From: Peptococcaceae bacterium BRH_c23
GTDB taxonomy: Bacteria > Bacillota_B > Desulfitobacteriia > Desulfitobacteriales > Desulfitobacteriaceae
Direction of reading: 5' to 3'
Length of the DNA stretch: 18,596 nucleotides
Assembly (NCBI GenBank): GCA_000961805.1
Contig: LADV01000026.1
Span: 1-18,596, forward strand
This document shows positions 1 through 7,858 of this stretch, in pieces. Each line of letters starts with the position of its first letter. Position 1 is the first letter of the stretch. The notes under the pieces are model-generated. The model was not told where the DNA came from. It was given only the letters and a program-made list of their open reading frames with translations, and searched no databases. A program made the translations under genes and the position numbers.

Positions 1-51
1 AAGAAGTCCATGGAAGATAAAAAATAATTATTTGAAATGGCGGGGCTTTTA

Positions 52-729
52 ATGAGTTCGAAGATACTGATTATTGAGGATGAGGAAAAGATCGCCCGAT
101 TTGTCGAGCTTGAGCTTGGTTATGAGGGTTATAGCACAACAAAGGCCTTTGATGGCAGAACAGGGCTTGAACTCGCCGAAACCGGCGAGTTCGACCTCGT
201 TTTGCTGGATGTGATGCTGCCTAAGTTGAGTGGCATGGAAGTCCTGCGCAGAATTCGCCGAACCTCCAACCTTCCTATCATCATGCTCACAGCTCGGGAT
301 AGTGTGGTGGATAAAGTATCCGGACTTGACAGCGGGGCGAGCGACTATATTACCAAACCCTTTGCGATAGAGGAGCTTCTCGCTCGGATCCGCACCGCCC
401 TCAGAAAAACTATCCAGGAAGATGCAGTAGTGTTATCCGCCTCCGGTCTGCTGCTGGACACCAGCCGCCATACAGTTAGTGTCATGGGCAAGTTCATTGA
501 ACTAACAAAACGCGAATTTGACCTTCTCCACTACCTGCTAAAAAATAAAGGCTTGGTCATTTCCCGGGAAGCACTGCTCGAAAACGTTTGGGGTTTTGAT
601 TTTGCGGGAGAAACTAATGCTGTCGATGTTTACGTACGTTTTCTGCGTGGCAAAATTGATGAGGTGTTTGATATTAAACTGATACATACCGTAAGGGGAG
701 TGGGGTATGTGATTAAGGATGAAAAGTGA
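52..729 (+). CDS. OmpR/PhoB-family response regulator
   Basis: DNA-binding response regulator, 225 residues from the chosen start. The N-terminal receiver domain shows the acidic pair in IIEDEE, the phospho-acceptor Asp in LLDVMLP (residue 53), the conserved Thr in MLTARD (80) and the Lys in TKPF (102). The C-terminal half is a winged helix of OmpR type (LTKREFDLLHYL, then VWGFDF and VRGVGY). An in-frame ATG at 37 exists, but ATG 52 is preferred because GGGG at 42-45 lies 6 nt before it and the protein then starts directly with the receiver strand MSSKILIIED. The stop overlaps the kinase start by 11 nt, so the two are coupled as a cognate pair. The promoter is outside the window. Target genes cannot be told from the sequence. 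Overall resemblance is to ArlR/MprA-like regulators, a guess from the kinase partner. Confidence 0.93.
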   Translation: MSSKILIIEDEEKIARFVELELGYEGYSTTKAFDGRTGLELAETGEFDLVLLDVMLPKLSGMEVLRRIRRTSNLPIIMLTARDSVVDKVSGLDSGASDYITKPFAIEELLARIRTALRKTIQEDAVVLSASGLLLDTSRHTVSVMGKFIELTKREFDLLHYLLKNKGLVISREALLENVWGFDFAGETNAVDVYVRFLRGKIDEVFDIKLIHTVRGVGYVIKDEK

Positions 730-2182
730 GCAGTTAAGCAGTCCCCCTAATCGCATCGGTGATAAAATACGGTTTTCCCTTGTCTGGAAGCTCAGCCTCA
801 AACTTTTTTTTCGTTTGCTGGGGATTTTTCTGACCCTTAATGTATTTTTGTGTCTGGTGTCTGCTGCAGGGTTAATTGTGCGCGCCGAACAGACTATAGC
901 GGCGACGACTGAAATGCTGAATCAAACGGGGCTGCCAACCCAGGATGCGGAAAACTGGCTTAAACTCACAGGATACAGCGTTTCGCTGCAGACGGAAGAA
1001 CCACAGGGGTTTAAACTGCCCAAAACCCTACAGATTCCCCATTCCAAGCAAACTGTGTCCGGTGTCAGAAGTATCGACCTGCCGGATTCTGAAGGTTTAA
1101 CCTTTTGGGATCAATTAGAGGGTGTTACCTACAATGCGTCGATCGCTACTAACGGACGTTCTTATCTTATTTCCATCCATCTTCAGGAATCCCTACGGAT
1201 ATTTGTAGAGATGTTTGCGATCTTATTGATCCTGGAACTTTTAATGCTGTTCCGCAGCATTTTCTCAGGCGCCAGAACGATTCGAAGAACTCTCCGTCCT
1301 ATTGAAGAATTGGCTGAAACAGCGCAAAACCTGACTACCGGCGGCGTCTTTACACCTGAGCAGCTGGAAGTTCTGGCAGATAAATTAGACGACATCAATG
1401 CCACAAGGCTGGACACGAGAATTTCAGTGGGTGATACGCAAAGCGAACTAAAAAATCTGGCCTCTGCAATTAACGGGATGCTGGACAGAATCAACGACTC
1501 CTACCGTTCCCAGGTGCGTTTTGTATCGGATGCGTCCCATGAACTAAGGACGCCAATTTCCGTTATTCAGGGATATGCCAATCTGTTGGATCGCTGGGGG
1601 AAGAATGATGAGAAGACCTTACAGGAATCCATTGATGCCATCAAAGATGAAACAGCAAATATGAAGGGCTTGGTGGAACAGCTATTATTTCTGGCACGGG
1701 GCGATAACAACAACATGGTTCTGCAAATTGAGCGTTTTGATCTGTCCGTCCTTGCTGTAGAAGTGCTACGGGAGACGCAGATGATTGACGGTGGGCACGA
1801 ATACGATTCAAGTGTTACGCCCGTTTTCATTAATGCGGATAAAAGCTTGATCAAACAGGCGACTCGAATTCTGATTGACAATGCCATGAAATACACGCTC
1901 TCCGGTAAACGGATCACGATCTCTGTTTCCCCAGCTGACGGTTATGCCCGGCTGACAGTACAAGATGAAGGTATTGGTATCCCACCCGATGCGGTTCCAC
2001 AGATTTTCGATCGTTTCTTTCGCGCCGACGATTCCCGCGCCAGAGCTACGGGCGGAACTGGGCTGGGCTTATCTATTGCGAAGTGGATCACGGAGCGACA
2101 TGGCGGGTACCTGGAGGTTTTGAGCAGGCAGGATATCGGAACCAAAATGTCCATTATGCTCCCCGCTGCGCCTAAACTTTAA
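719..2182 (+). CDS. Membrane sensor histidine kinase, partner of the response regulator
   Basis: Sensor kinase of 487 residues. There is a first membrane helix at about residues 25-53, an extracytoplasmic sensor region of about 105 residues with no recognised ligand-binding fold, a second helix at about 160-182, then a HAMP-like linker (LRPIEELAETAQNL) followed by a longer charged stretch. The dimerisation helix carries the phospho-accepting His274 in SDASHELRTPISV. The ATPase domain has the N box (LIDNAMKYT, about 384-392), G1 (DEGIGIP), F (FDRFFRADDS) and G2 (GGTGLGLSI) boxes, all intact. The ATG lies inside the end of the regulator gene with AAGGA directly before it, which suggests translation by re-initiation. 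The sequence RWGKNDEKTLQESI after the H box resembles ArlS-type kinases; this is family resemblance only and the signal sensed is unknown. Confidence 0.92.
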   Translation: MKSEQLSSPPNRIGDKIRFSLVWKLSLKLFFRLLGIFLTLNVFLCLVSAAGLIVRAEQTIAATTEMLNQTGLPTQDAENWLKLTGYSVSLQTEEPQGFKLPKTLQIPHSKQTVSGVRSIDLPDSEGLTFWDQLEGVTYNASIATNGRSYLISIHLQESLRIFVEMFAILLILELLMLFRSIFSGARTIRRTLRPIEELAETAQNLTTGGVFTPEQLEVLADKLDDINATRLDTRISVGDTQSELKNLASAINGMLDRINDSYRSQVRFVSDASHELRTPISVIQGYANLLDRWGKNDEKTLQESIDAIKDETANMKGLVEQLLFLARGDNNNMVLQIERFDLSVLAVEVLRETQMIDGGHEYDSSVTPVFINADKSLIKQATRILIDNAMKYTLSGKRITISVSPADGYARLTVQDEGIGIPPDAVPQIFDRFFRADDSRARATGGTGLGLSIAKWITERHGGYLEVLSRQDIGTKMSIMLPAAPKL

Positions 2183-2186
2183 GGGG

Positions 2187-2247
2187 CAAAGGGACAGGTA
2201 CCGCGTCCCAGATCATGCAGATCATGGAAACATTACCTATCCCTTTG
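2187..2247 (+). terminator. Long inverted repeat just after the kinase gene, possible terminator
   Basis: Starting 5 nt after the kinase stop, CAAAGGGACAGGTA (2187-2200) is mirrored by TACCTATCCCTTTG (2234-2247): 13 of 14 positions pair, with one C/A mismatch and a 33-nt loop. A second, nested pairing GGGAC (2191-2195) with GTCCC (2205-2209) competes with it. Only a weak T-run (TTTATA) follows, so its role as an intrinsic terminator between the two convergent operons is an inference. Confidence 0.45.
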
Positions 2248-2291
2248 TTTATAGGGCCGTGGAAACCAGAATACCAGAGGAGTACAAACCA

Positions 2292-2711
2292 TCAGTTAAG
2301 TTGAAGTAATACACTTTTGATTTCTTCACACGGGTATTCTTGGCATTCACCACAGAACTCTAGTCCTTTTTGTAAGGTACACTCGACCATCTTACACTTT
2401 TTGCAATAAGCTGTTCTGTTTTCAGAGCGGCATCCTTCGCATAGAGTTTCTTCGATTGTTTGATTCAGAGTTACCGCAAGTCTTTTTAACCGTTCTGGGT
2501 CCTCTTTAGTCGCAATGAATAGTGTACAAGATGGACAAAAAAGTCCGCATACCGCCGAGGTCCTTTTAGTGGGTCCACTCTTCACAATTTTGTATTCCGT
2601 AATAACCTCAACATTATTTTTTAACACTAACCACACCGGCGATAGTTCCTCCGCCAGCTTGATGACACTTTGAAGGTCAGAATCTACAGCATCGTTGGAT
2701 TCCAAAATCAC
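2292..2711 (-). CDS. Small Cys-rich protein, DUF3795-like
   Basis: The product is about 139 residues from GTG 2711. The C-terminal two thirds carry a dense set of cysteines: CGLFCPSC, then CEGC, YCKKCKMVEC and FCGECQEYPC. This layout is typical of DUF3795-type putative zinc-binding proteins of anaerobes; the family has no firm function. The start is uncertain. The open frame runs back to ATG 2861, but that would overlap the MFS gene by 109 nt. The first possible start after the MFS stop (2753) is GTG 2711, which has no clear ribosome binding site. A good site, AAGGGA, sits just after the MFS stop, yet at the expected distance there is TTA, not a start codon. The gene is co-directional with the MFS gene and probably co-transcribed. 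It may be a gene with an unusual start or one that has lost its start. Confidence 0.65.
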   Translation of the reverse strand: MILESNDAVDSDLQSVIKLAEELSPVWLVLKNNVEVITEYKIVKSGPTKRTSAVCGLFCPSCTLFIATKEDPERLKRLAVTLNQTIEETLCEGCRSENRTAYCKKCKMVECTLQKGLEFCGECQEYPCEEIKSVLLQLN

Positions 2712-2752
2712 TTCAAGCTGAATCGTTTGGAGGGATAAGGGGTGTTCCCTTG

Positions 2753-4024
2753 TTATCCCTTTGGTATGAACTTTAAAATTGGCTGATGAAGGAAAACTGC
2801 AACTAAAGCACCAGAAAATGCGATTAAGGCAGATAGCCAAAGATTCTGCACCATACCCCAACCCATATCTAACATTGCTCCGGCGACTGCCGGTGCAGCC
2901 ATTTGACCGATGCCAAAGGCGACAGTTACAGCTCCAAAAGCTGTAGGAGCTAACTGGGCTCCTACTTCATCTCCACAGGTAGCATTCATGATTGCCGGCA
3001 CACTAAAAATGCTCAAACCGTAAATCAAGGCAGCCACGATGATCATTCCCTCCCACGGTGAAGTTGCAAAGGCAATCAGACAACAACCGTGTATTACATA
3101 AACCGTAAAAAGTCCCCATTGACGTCCTATCCGGTCTGAAACCCAGCCCCAAATAAACCCACTAGGTAAACTGCAAAAGCCGACCCAAGACCATAATCGT
3201 CCAGCATTCACAGTAGACCAGCCTCGAGTTTCGGTTAAATAAGCTCCAAAAAAAGTCGTAAAGATCACGTAGGAAAAACCAAAGGCAAAATATATGACCG
3301 CTAATCTTCGCAAAATCGGTTTTTCCTTAAATATTGTAATGATCTTTTTCCAAATCGATTGTGTAATAGGATTAGCTGGTACTTGCGTAAGACTCGAATT
3401 AGCTGGTCGATCCTTTAGTTTAAAGTAGGCCCAAATTCCAATACCTAATACAGCAATACCTAACCAAATCCAAGCAGTACGCCAACCTTGACCACCCGGA
3501 GCAGATAACAACCTAGGTAGTAATAAACCATTGATTATCAGACCAAAGCCCGAACCTGAAACTAGAAGCCCCGAAGCTAAGCCTCGACGTTCAGCCGGCA
3601 CCCAAGCAGCAGTCATCGCCATGACTGGTATGTTAGCTCCAGCCATACCGACTCCTGCTAAAGCTAGCCAGATCAAAGGCCACAAAAATCCTGAACCCAA
3701 CCCAGTCAAAATCATACTAGATCCTGTTAAAAAAAGAGAAAAGGTGATTATCTTACTTGCTCCCCAACGTGCCGAGGCGATACCTGATCCAAGGCTAAAG
3801 GATAAATAACCTAAAAAAGCTACAGTCACGATAAAACCCATTTGGGAGTGGGTAAACCCTAAGCCTTTTTGCATGGACGGTAGAATAAGTGCCATACTGA
3901 AACGTCCAAATCCTAACGATCCAAGTACAACTAATATACCAGTAATAATAAACAAAATTACAGTTGCATCTATACCCTTGGGATTGACAATTTTGTCTTC
4001 TTTAATGGACTTTTGCAGTTCCAT
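2753..4024 (-). CDS. MFS transporter, YbfB/YjiJ-like
   Basis: Major facilitator superfamily permease of 423 residues with about 12 hydrophobic segments, in two six-helix halves split by a charged loop around residues 205-235 (KLKDRPANSS to IFKEKPILRRL). The first helices (LGFGRFSMALILPSMQKGLGF, then SQMGFIVTVAFLGYL) match the pattern of the YbfB/YjiJ branch (MFS_4). WGWVSDRIGRQ in the second half is the usual loop motif between helices 8 and 9. The start is well fixed: AGGAGG lies 4 nt before the ATG. The substrate cannot be read from sequence. It has its own upstream region of about 260 nt with candidate promoters, so it is separate from the opp operon behind it, and the DUF3795-like gene follows. 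Confidence 0.88.
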   Translation of the reverse strand: MELQKSIKEDKIVNPKGIDATVILFIITGILVVLGSLGFGRFSMALILPSMQKGLGFTHSQMGFIVTVAFLGYLSFSLGSGIASARWGASKIITFSLFLTGSSMILTGLGSGFLWPLIWLALAGVGMAGANIPVMAMTAAWVPAERRGLASGLLVSGSGFGLIINGLLLPRLLSAPGGQGWRTAWIWLGIAVLGIGIWAYFKLKDRPANSSLTQVPANPITQSIWKKIITIFKEKPILRRLAVIYFAFGFSYVIFTTFFGAYLTETRGWSTVNAGRLWSWVGFCSLPSGFIWGWVSDRIGRQWGLFTVYVIHGCCLIAFATSPWEGMIIVAALIYGLSIFSVPAIMNATCGDEVGAQLAPTAFGAVTVAFGIGQMAAPAVAGAMLDMGWGMVQNLWLSALIAFSGALVAVFLHQPILKFIPKG

Positions 4025-4104
4025 GCTACCTCCTAAGGTTTTTTTCAGAATATTTAAATACTTACAAGATCTTAATTCGCCACCTACTAAATTTTTCCTG
4101 CAAA

Positions 4105-4133
4105 ATTACAGCCCTATTTCTTTTATGAGACAA
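4105..4133 (-). promoter_or_regulatory. Candidate sigma-A promoter for the MFS gene
   Basis: On the - strand, TTGTCT (4133-4128) and TGTAAT (4110-4105) are separated by 17 nt. A second candidate lies upstream: TTGACG (4182-4177) and GATATT (4159-4154), also 17 nt apart. Either would give a 5' leader of about 75-125 nt. Both are consensus matches by eye. Confidence 0.45.
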
Positions 4134-4207
4134 CTCTTATTTAATTCCTACTGAATATCCAGTTACTAAAATAACGCGTCAAAGAACTCGTATAGCCACA
4201 CGATCGA

Positions 4208-4270
4208 GCGCGAATCTTTCTGAGCCTACGTTTTTCAGCGAAAGAATCAAAATCTCGCGCAAGATTCTTT
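4208..4270 (-). repeat. Overlapping inverted repeats upstream of the MFS gene
   Basis: Two mutually exclusive pairings share sequence. One joins GCGCGA (4208-4213) with TCGCGC (4255-4260), with an imperfect inner stem. The other joins AAAGAATC (4241-4248) with GATTCTTT (4263-4270), a perfect 8-bp match with 14 nt between. They lie between the opp-operon terminator and the MFS promoters. The function is not known. Confidence 0.5.
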
Positions 4271-4286
4271 TAGTGATTTTCCATAA

Positions 4287-4367
4287 TTAAAGAGGACTCA
4301 GCCAAATCCAACGGCTGAGTCCTTTTTGAACAAGTTGACAAGACCTCCACTTCTCAAAAAAAAGCAT
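4287..4367 (-). CDS. Possible 26-residue small ORF after the regulator gene
   Basis: An ATG at 4367 is preceded by AGGTGA with 7-nt spacing, 19 nt after the stop of the XRE/cupin regulator and in the same direction. The frame encodes 26 residues (MLFFEKWRSC at the start, RWIWLSPL at the end) with two Trp residues near the C-terminus. Its last third is encoded by the terminator hairpin at 4293-4323, and the stop lies just past the hairpin. It is not a recognised family. It could be a real small protein, the remains of a deleted gene or chance; the ribosome binding site is the main support. Confidence 0.3.
   Translation of the reverse strand: MLFFEKWRSCQLVQKGLSRWIWLSPL
4293..4323 (-). terminator. 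Intrinsic terminator of the peptide operon
   Basis: A perfect 11-bp stem, AGGACTCAGCC (4293-4303) with GGCTGAGTCCT (4313-4323), and a 9-nt loop. It is flanked by TTTTT on the + strand and CTTTAATT on the - strand, so it could work in both directions. It sits about 65 nt beyond the regulator stop. Confidence 0.8.
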
Positions 4368-4386
4368 AAATATCACCTCATTTAAT

Positions 4387-4971
4387 TTAGAAAGAAGGCG
4401 GGGTCATAGCCCAGATCCCAATGGCTACTTTGTCTGCATGATTAAAAAAACGATGGGGAACTGTACTATCCAAGTAAATGCTGTCCCCCTCCCTCAGTAG
4501 ATACTCTTTATTTCCGGCGACTACCGTCATTTCCCCATGGACAATAACTCCACATTCTTCCCCTTTGTGTGCCACTAAATCGACCTTCGACCAAGTACCC
4601 GGTTCCAGAACAATGGAAAGGAACTCTAACTTAGTCTGACTATTAACCGGGGAAAGAAGTCGATAGGTCACATTAGATTCAGGCAATATTAAAACTTTTT
4701 GTTCCTCTCGCGGAATTACAACGACCTGGTCATTGGCATTTTCTTCAAATAACTTAATTGGCGATATCCCCAAGGCCTGGGTCATCTTCCAAAGAGAGTC
4801 TAGAGAAGGGGTAGAAAGTCCACGCTCGACCTGGCTAATCAGACTGGAACTCAAGTTGGTTTTGTTTGCTAAGGCCTCTACCGTCATCTCTTTTTCTTGA
4901 CGATAATAACGAATCTTTTTCCCGATATCTTTAATAGGTACTCCTTCAGGTGACATTGATAAATCGCTCAT
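4387..4971 (-). CDS. XRE-family regulator with C-terminal cupin domain
   Basis: Transcription regulator of about 194 residues. The N-terminal helix-turn-helix is of XRE/Cro type (IGKKIRYYRQEKEMTVEALANK, then SSSLISQVERG, about residues 16-66). The C-terminal cupin barrel has the ligand motif HKGEECGVIVHGEM and a later VPHRFFN, typical of PuuR-like regulators that bind a small molecule. The longest frame begins at 5019, but GGGAG (4985-4989) points to ATG 4980 or 4971; 4971 is chosen for spacing, giving a 26-nt overlap with the aminopeptidase gene. As last gene of the opp operon it probably controls peptide or amino-acid uptake. The ligand and operator are not known. Confidence 0.87.
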   Translation of the reverse strand: MSDLSMSPEGVPIKDIGKKIRYYRQEKEMTVEALANKTNLSSSLISQVERGLSTPSLDSLWKMTQALGISPIKLFEENANDQVVVIPREEQKVLILPESNVTYRLLSPVNSQTKLEFLSIVLEPGTWSKVDLVAHKGEECGVIVHGEMTVVAGNKEYLLREGDSIYLDSTVPHRFFNHADKVAIGIWAMTPPSF

Positions 4972-5896
4972 CAGTATCATCGCTCCCTGGCAAATAATGC
5001 TGCAATATAGTGTCATCAATGGATATTATGGGGTTTCGGATGACGAAGTCTACATGATGTATGGACTTCATTCGTCCTAGGTTATAACTGTCTCCGATGG
5101 CAAAATGGACACTTCCGCCTTCTTTTTCATCGGTGGATATATTGTGGTAGGGTTTGTTTATGGCAGGATTCATTCCGATGGCAAATTCACCAATACTTCG
5201 AACCCCGCCGGCATAAAGCTCAATCCATTCCGTAAATTCAGAACTTCCTTCTATTAACATCCCTGCCTCAAACACCAGTTTCACAGGTTCGCTTGGCAGC
5301 CAAAGCCGTGATATGGTACCATCAACTATAATTTGCCCACTAAACGTCTCTTCAACCGGACAGGTAAATATTTCTCCATCCGGAAGCTGAGTTAATTTAC
5401 CTGGTTCACAGTACCCGTCGGCTAGAATCCAAGGCCTCCCTTCAATTGAAAAACTGATATCAGTTCCCAATTCCGAAGTGATCCTAATTCTTTTTGCTGA
5501 AGACATTTTTTGGGCTAACGATTCAGCCGCAGAGGAAATCCCCTTATATTCCACATCTCCCCAAAACTTATCTTCCAGGTAACGTTCATCCCAATTCCAT
5601 AGTGCCAGTACAAGTTTGCCTTTTTGAAATAACACTTGACGCAATTCTTTCAAAAAAATAGAATTCTCCAGAGTAGGATTATATAATTCAATAATGTGGC
5701 TAGCTTCGTACACAGACGGAGATAAGGCTACGTCTACAACAGAAACATTCAAGGGAACAAGCATGATTTGACACTTGATGTCCAGTATTTCTTTAAGTTT
5801 ACATCCAAAAGCTAGGTCATTTGTTAGCAACAACAGGTTTTTAATGGGTTGATTTTTAGTCAGTGATTCCAGGATACGTTGTCGAACTTTGGGCAA
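4946..5896 (-). CDS. M29-type aminopeptidase-like metalloprotein
   Basis: Protein of 316 residues resembling family M29 (AmpS/PepS aminopeptidases and the related NicX dioxygenases). The C-terminal half keeps the expected metal-ligand pattern: Glu237 in GEFAIGMNP, Glu259 and His264 in DEKEGGSVHFAIG, and His281 and Asp283 in HHVDF. It is shorter than the usual 370-410 residue aminopeptidases, mainly at the N-terminus. Translation starts at TTG 5896: AAGGAG lies 9 nt upstream and an in-frame stop lies two codons before, so no longer version exists. It overlaps the end of the upstream ATPase gene by 41 nt. Its position behind a peptide importer suggests cytoplasmic hydrolysis of imported peptides. 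A NicX-like activity cannot be excluded from sequence. Confidence 0.78.
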   Translation of the reverse strand: MPKVRQRILESLTKNQPIKNLLLLTNDLAFGCKLKEILDIKCQIMLVPLNVSVVDVALSPSVYEASHIIELYNPTLENSIFLKELRQVLFQKGKLVLALWNWDERYLEDKFWGDVEYKGISSAAESLAQKMSSAKRIRITSELGTDISFSIEGRPWILADGYCEPGKLTQLPDGEIFTCPVEETFSGQIIVDGTISRLWLPSEPVKLVFEAGMLIEGSSEFTEWIELYAGGVRSIGEFAIGMNPAINKPYHNISTDEKEGGSVHFAIGDSYNLGRMKSIHHVDFVIRNPIISIDDTILQHYLPGSDDTDERFINVT

Positions 5897-6881
5897 CCAC
5901 TACATCTCCTTCACTCTTTTCTCCCCAGCTCACATCATGACAAGAAACCCAGTGTCCCTCTTTAATAAATTGTAATTCCGTACCGGTTTCACGACACAGT
6001 TCATTTGCATAACAACAACGAGGGTGGAAACTACATCCCTGAGGAGATATCAACCGGGTCGACATTTCGCCATCGAACTCCACAACCAGAGGTTTTTCCG
6101 TATTGAGATTAGGTACAGATTGCAGAAGAACTTTTGTATAGGGATGGAGAGGGTTATTAAATAATTCGTCTGAGTCGGCCAATTCTACGATTCTGCCTAA
6201 ATACATGACCGCAACTTTACTGCTTAAGTGCCTTACAACGGCTAAATTATGCGAAATAAACAAATACGCAAGGTTAAGGTCCCTTTGCAATTCCTTTAGC
6301 AAATTGAGGATCTGGGCCTGTACCGACACATCTAAAGCTGAAGTTGGTTCATCCAGAACAATAAGTTTGGGATCTAAAGATAGGGCCCTGGCGATCGCTA
6401 CCCGTTGCCGTTGGCCCCCGCTCAGTTCATGCGGAAACCTGCCTAGATATTCCTCCCCTAACCCTACCTTGGTGAGAAGTTGCCTCACCCGCTCCTGTCT
6501 TTTGTGTTTATCCCGCCAACCATTTAAGCGTAAGGGTTCTTCGACGATTTGCCCGATTCTAAATCTTGGGTTTAGGGAAGATTGTGGATCTTGAAAAACA
6601 ATTTGAATTTGTGATTTTATTTCTCGCTGCTGAACTTTGCCGATATCCGTCAAATTTTGACCCTCAAACAGAATCTCTCCATTCGTTAAGTCCAGAAGAT
6701 TAAGCACCATATATCCTAAAGTACTCTTACCGCAGCCGGATTCACCAACCAAACCCACCGTCTCACCCGGAAAGATATCCAGGGAAACGTTGTTCACAGC
6801 TTTAAACGATAAACTTCCTTTATTTCCACGAACAAGAAACTCCTTTTCCACCCCTCTTAGAGAAAGTAAAGGTTTAAGCAT
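5856..6881 (-). CDS. Peptide ABC transporter ATPase, OppF/DppF type
   Basis: ATP-binding subunit of 341 residues. It has Walker A GESGCGKS (residues 46-53), Q-loop VFQDPQSSLNPR, signature LSGGQRQRV, Walker B LIVLDEPTSALD and the H-loop His in FISHNLAVVRHL. The C-terminal oligopeptide extension has the Cys cluster CSFHPRCCYANELC that in this family often binds an iron-sulfur cluster. ATG 6881 is preferred over 6890: GGAGGG is 9 nt before it, and it overlaps the OppD-type stop by 8 nt, a typical coupled arrangement. It pairs with the OppD-type ATPase at the cytoplasmic face of the two permeases. Confidence 0.92.
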   Translation of the reverse strand: MLKPLLSLRGVEKEFLVRGNKGSLSFKAVNNVSLDIFPGETVGLVGESGCGKSTLGYMVLNLLDLTNGEILFEGQNLTDIGKVQQREIKSQIQIVFQDPQSSLNPRFRIGQIVEEPLRLNGWRDKHKRQERVRQLLTKVGLGEEYLGRFPHELSGGQRQRVAIARALSLDPKLIVLDEPTSALDVSVQAQILNLLKELQRDLNLAYLFISHNLAVVRHLSSKVAVMYLGRIVELADSDELFNNPLHPYTKVLLQSVPNLNTEKPLVVEFDGEMSTRLISPQGCSFHPRCCYANELCRETGTELQFIKEGHWVSCHDVSWGEKSEGDVVVAQSSTTYPGITD

Positions 6882-7848
6882 GATGTCCATCCCTCCAGCA
6901 GGCTACATAATGATTCTCAGAAATACTGGTTAACAATGGCCGGATCTCCCTGCACTTCTTTTCTGCTAAAGTACACCGTGGGTGAAAACGGCAACCAGAT
7001 GGGGGGGTTAAAAGGTTCGGAACACTACCGGGGATGGATCTTAAGTCGTTTTGCTTGCCGTCAGGGTTTGGCAATGCCTGCAAGAGAGCTATCGTATAAG
7101 GGTGCCGCGGTCTGTGTAAAACTTCTCCGACCGGGCCACTTTCTACAATATTCCCACTATACATCACTGCAACCCGTCGGCAGGTTTGAGCCACCACAGC
7201 CAAGTCATGCGTGATCAGAAGTACCGAAGTCCCAAGTTGATCCGCCGTTTCTTTCATAAGCTGCAAAATCTGGGCTTGGATGGTAACATCAAGAGCAGTC
7301 GTAGGCTCATCTGCCAGCAGGAGCTTCGCTCCACAGCCAAGGGCCATAGCTAAAAGTACTCTTTGTCTCATACCACCGCTTAATTCGAAAGGATACTCAT
7401 TGACTATCCTTTCGGGATGCGGTATCCGAACCCGGGATAGCCAACGGACAGATTCCACCTTAGCCTCTTTAGACGTTAATCCCTTATGTAATTTAAGGAT
7501 TTCCGCCATTTGAGTGCCTATTTTAAACGATGGATTGAGGGCATTCATAGGCTCCTGAAAAACCATAGAAATCTTCTTGCCCCTGATGCTTTGGAACTCT
7601 TTCTCCGGTTTACCTACTAATTCCTGACCTTCAAACATAATGGAACCCTTGGATATCCTGGCACTCCTTTTAGGTAATAATCCGAGAACCGAGTTAGCTG
7701 TAAGAGATTTCCCCGAACCGGATTCTCCAACTAATCCTAAGAATTCTCCGGGGAATAGCTCTAAATCAATTCCATTGAGGACTCGGGTTACTCCGGCATA
7801 ACCGAGAAAGTCCACATGAAGATCGCTGATTCTTAAAAGAGGCTCCAT
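6874..7848 (-). CDS. Peptide ABC transporter ATPase, OppD/DppD type
   Basis: ATP-binding subunit of 324 residues. It has Walker A GESGSGKS (41-48), Q-loop MVFQEPMNALNP, signature LSGGMRQRV (156-164), Walker B LLLADEPTTALD and an H-loop His in LITHDLAVVAQT. The oligopeptide C-terminal extension has the Cys pattern CRFHPRCTLAEKKC. The start is set by AGGAGG, 6 nt before ATG 7848, which itself overlaps the stop of the upstream permease gene; a longer frame back to 7902 lacks such a site. It forms the ATPase heterodimer with the OppF-type subunit encoded next. Confidence 0.93.
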   Translation of the reverse strand: MEPLLRISDLHVDFLGYAGVTRVLNGIDLELFPGEFLGLVGESGSGKSLTANSVLGLLPKRSARISKGSIMFEGQELVGKPEKEFQSIRGKKISMVFQEPMNALNPSFKIGTQMAEILKLHKGLTSKEAKVESVRWLSRVRIPHPERIVNEYPFELSGGMRQRVLLAMALGCGAKLLLADEPTTALDVTIQAQILQLMKETADQLGTSVLLITHDLAVVAQTCRRVAVMYSGNIVESGPVGEVLHRPRHPYTIALLQALPNPDGKQNDLRSIPGSVPNLLTPPSGCRFHPRCTLAEKKCREIRPLLTSISENHYVACWRDGHHA

Positions 7849-7858
7849 AACTTTCCTC

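Noticed and set aside
1..27. Open frame ending KKSMEDKK then TAA at the window edge, possible end of an upstream gene
   Set aside because: Only eight codons are visible, so it cannot be told from chance.
2191..2209. GGTACCGCG after the kinase gene looks like a T-box core
   Set aside because: The upstream sequence is the kinase coding region, no + strand gene follows, and the word is part of an inverted repeat.
6205..6594. Open frame of 129 codons opposite the OppF-type ATPase gene
   Set aside because: It lies wholly antisense to a well-supported ATPase gene and its product has no recognisable features.
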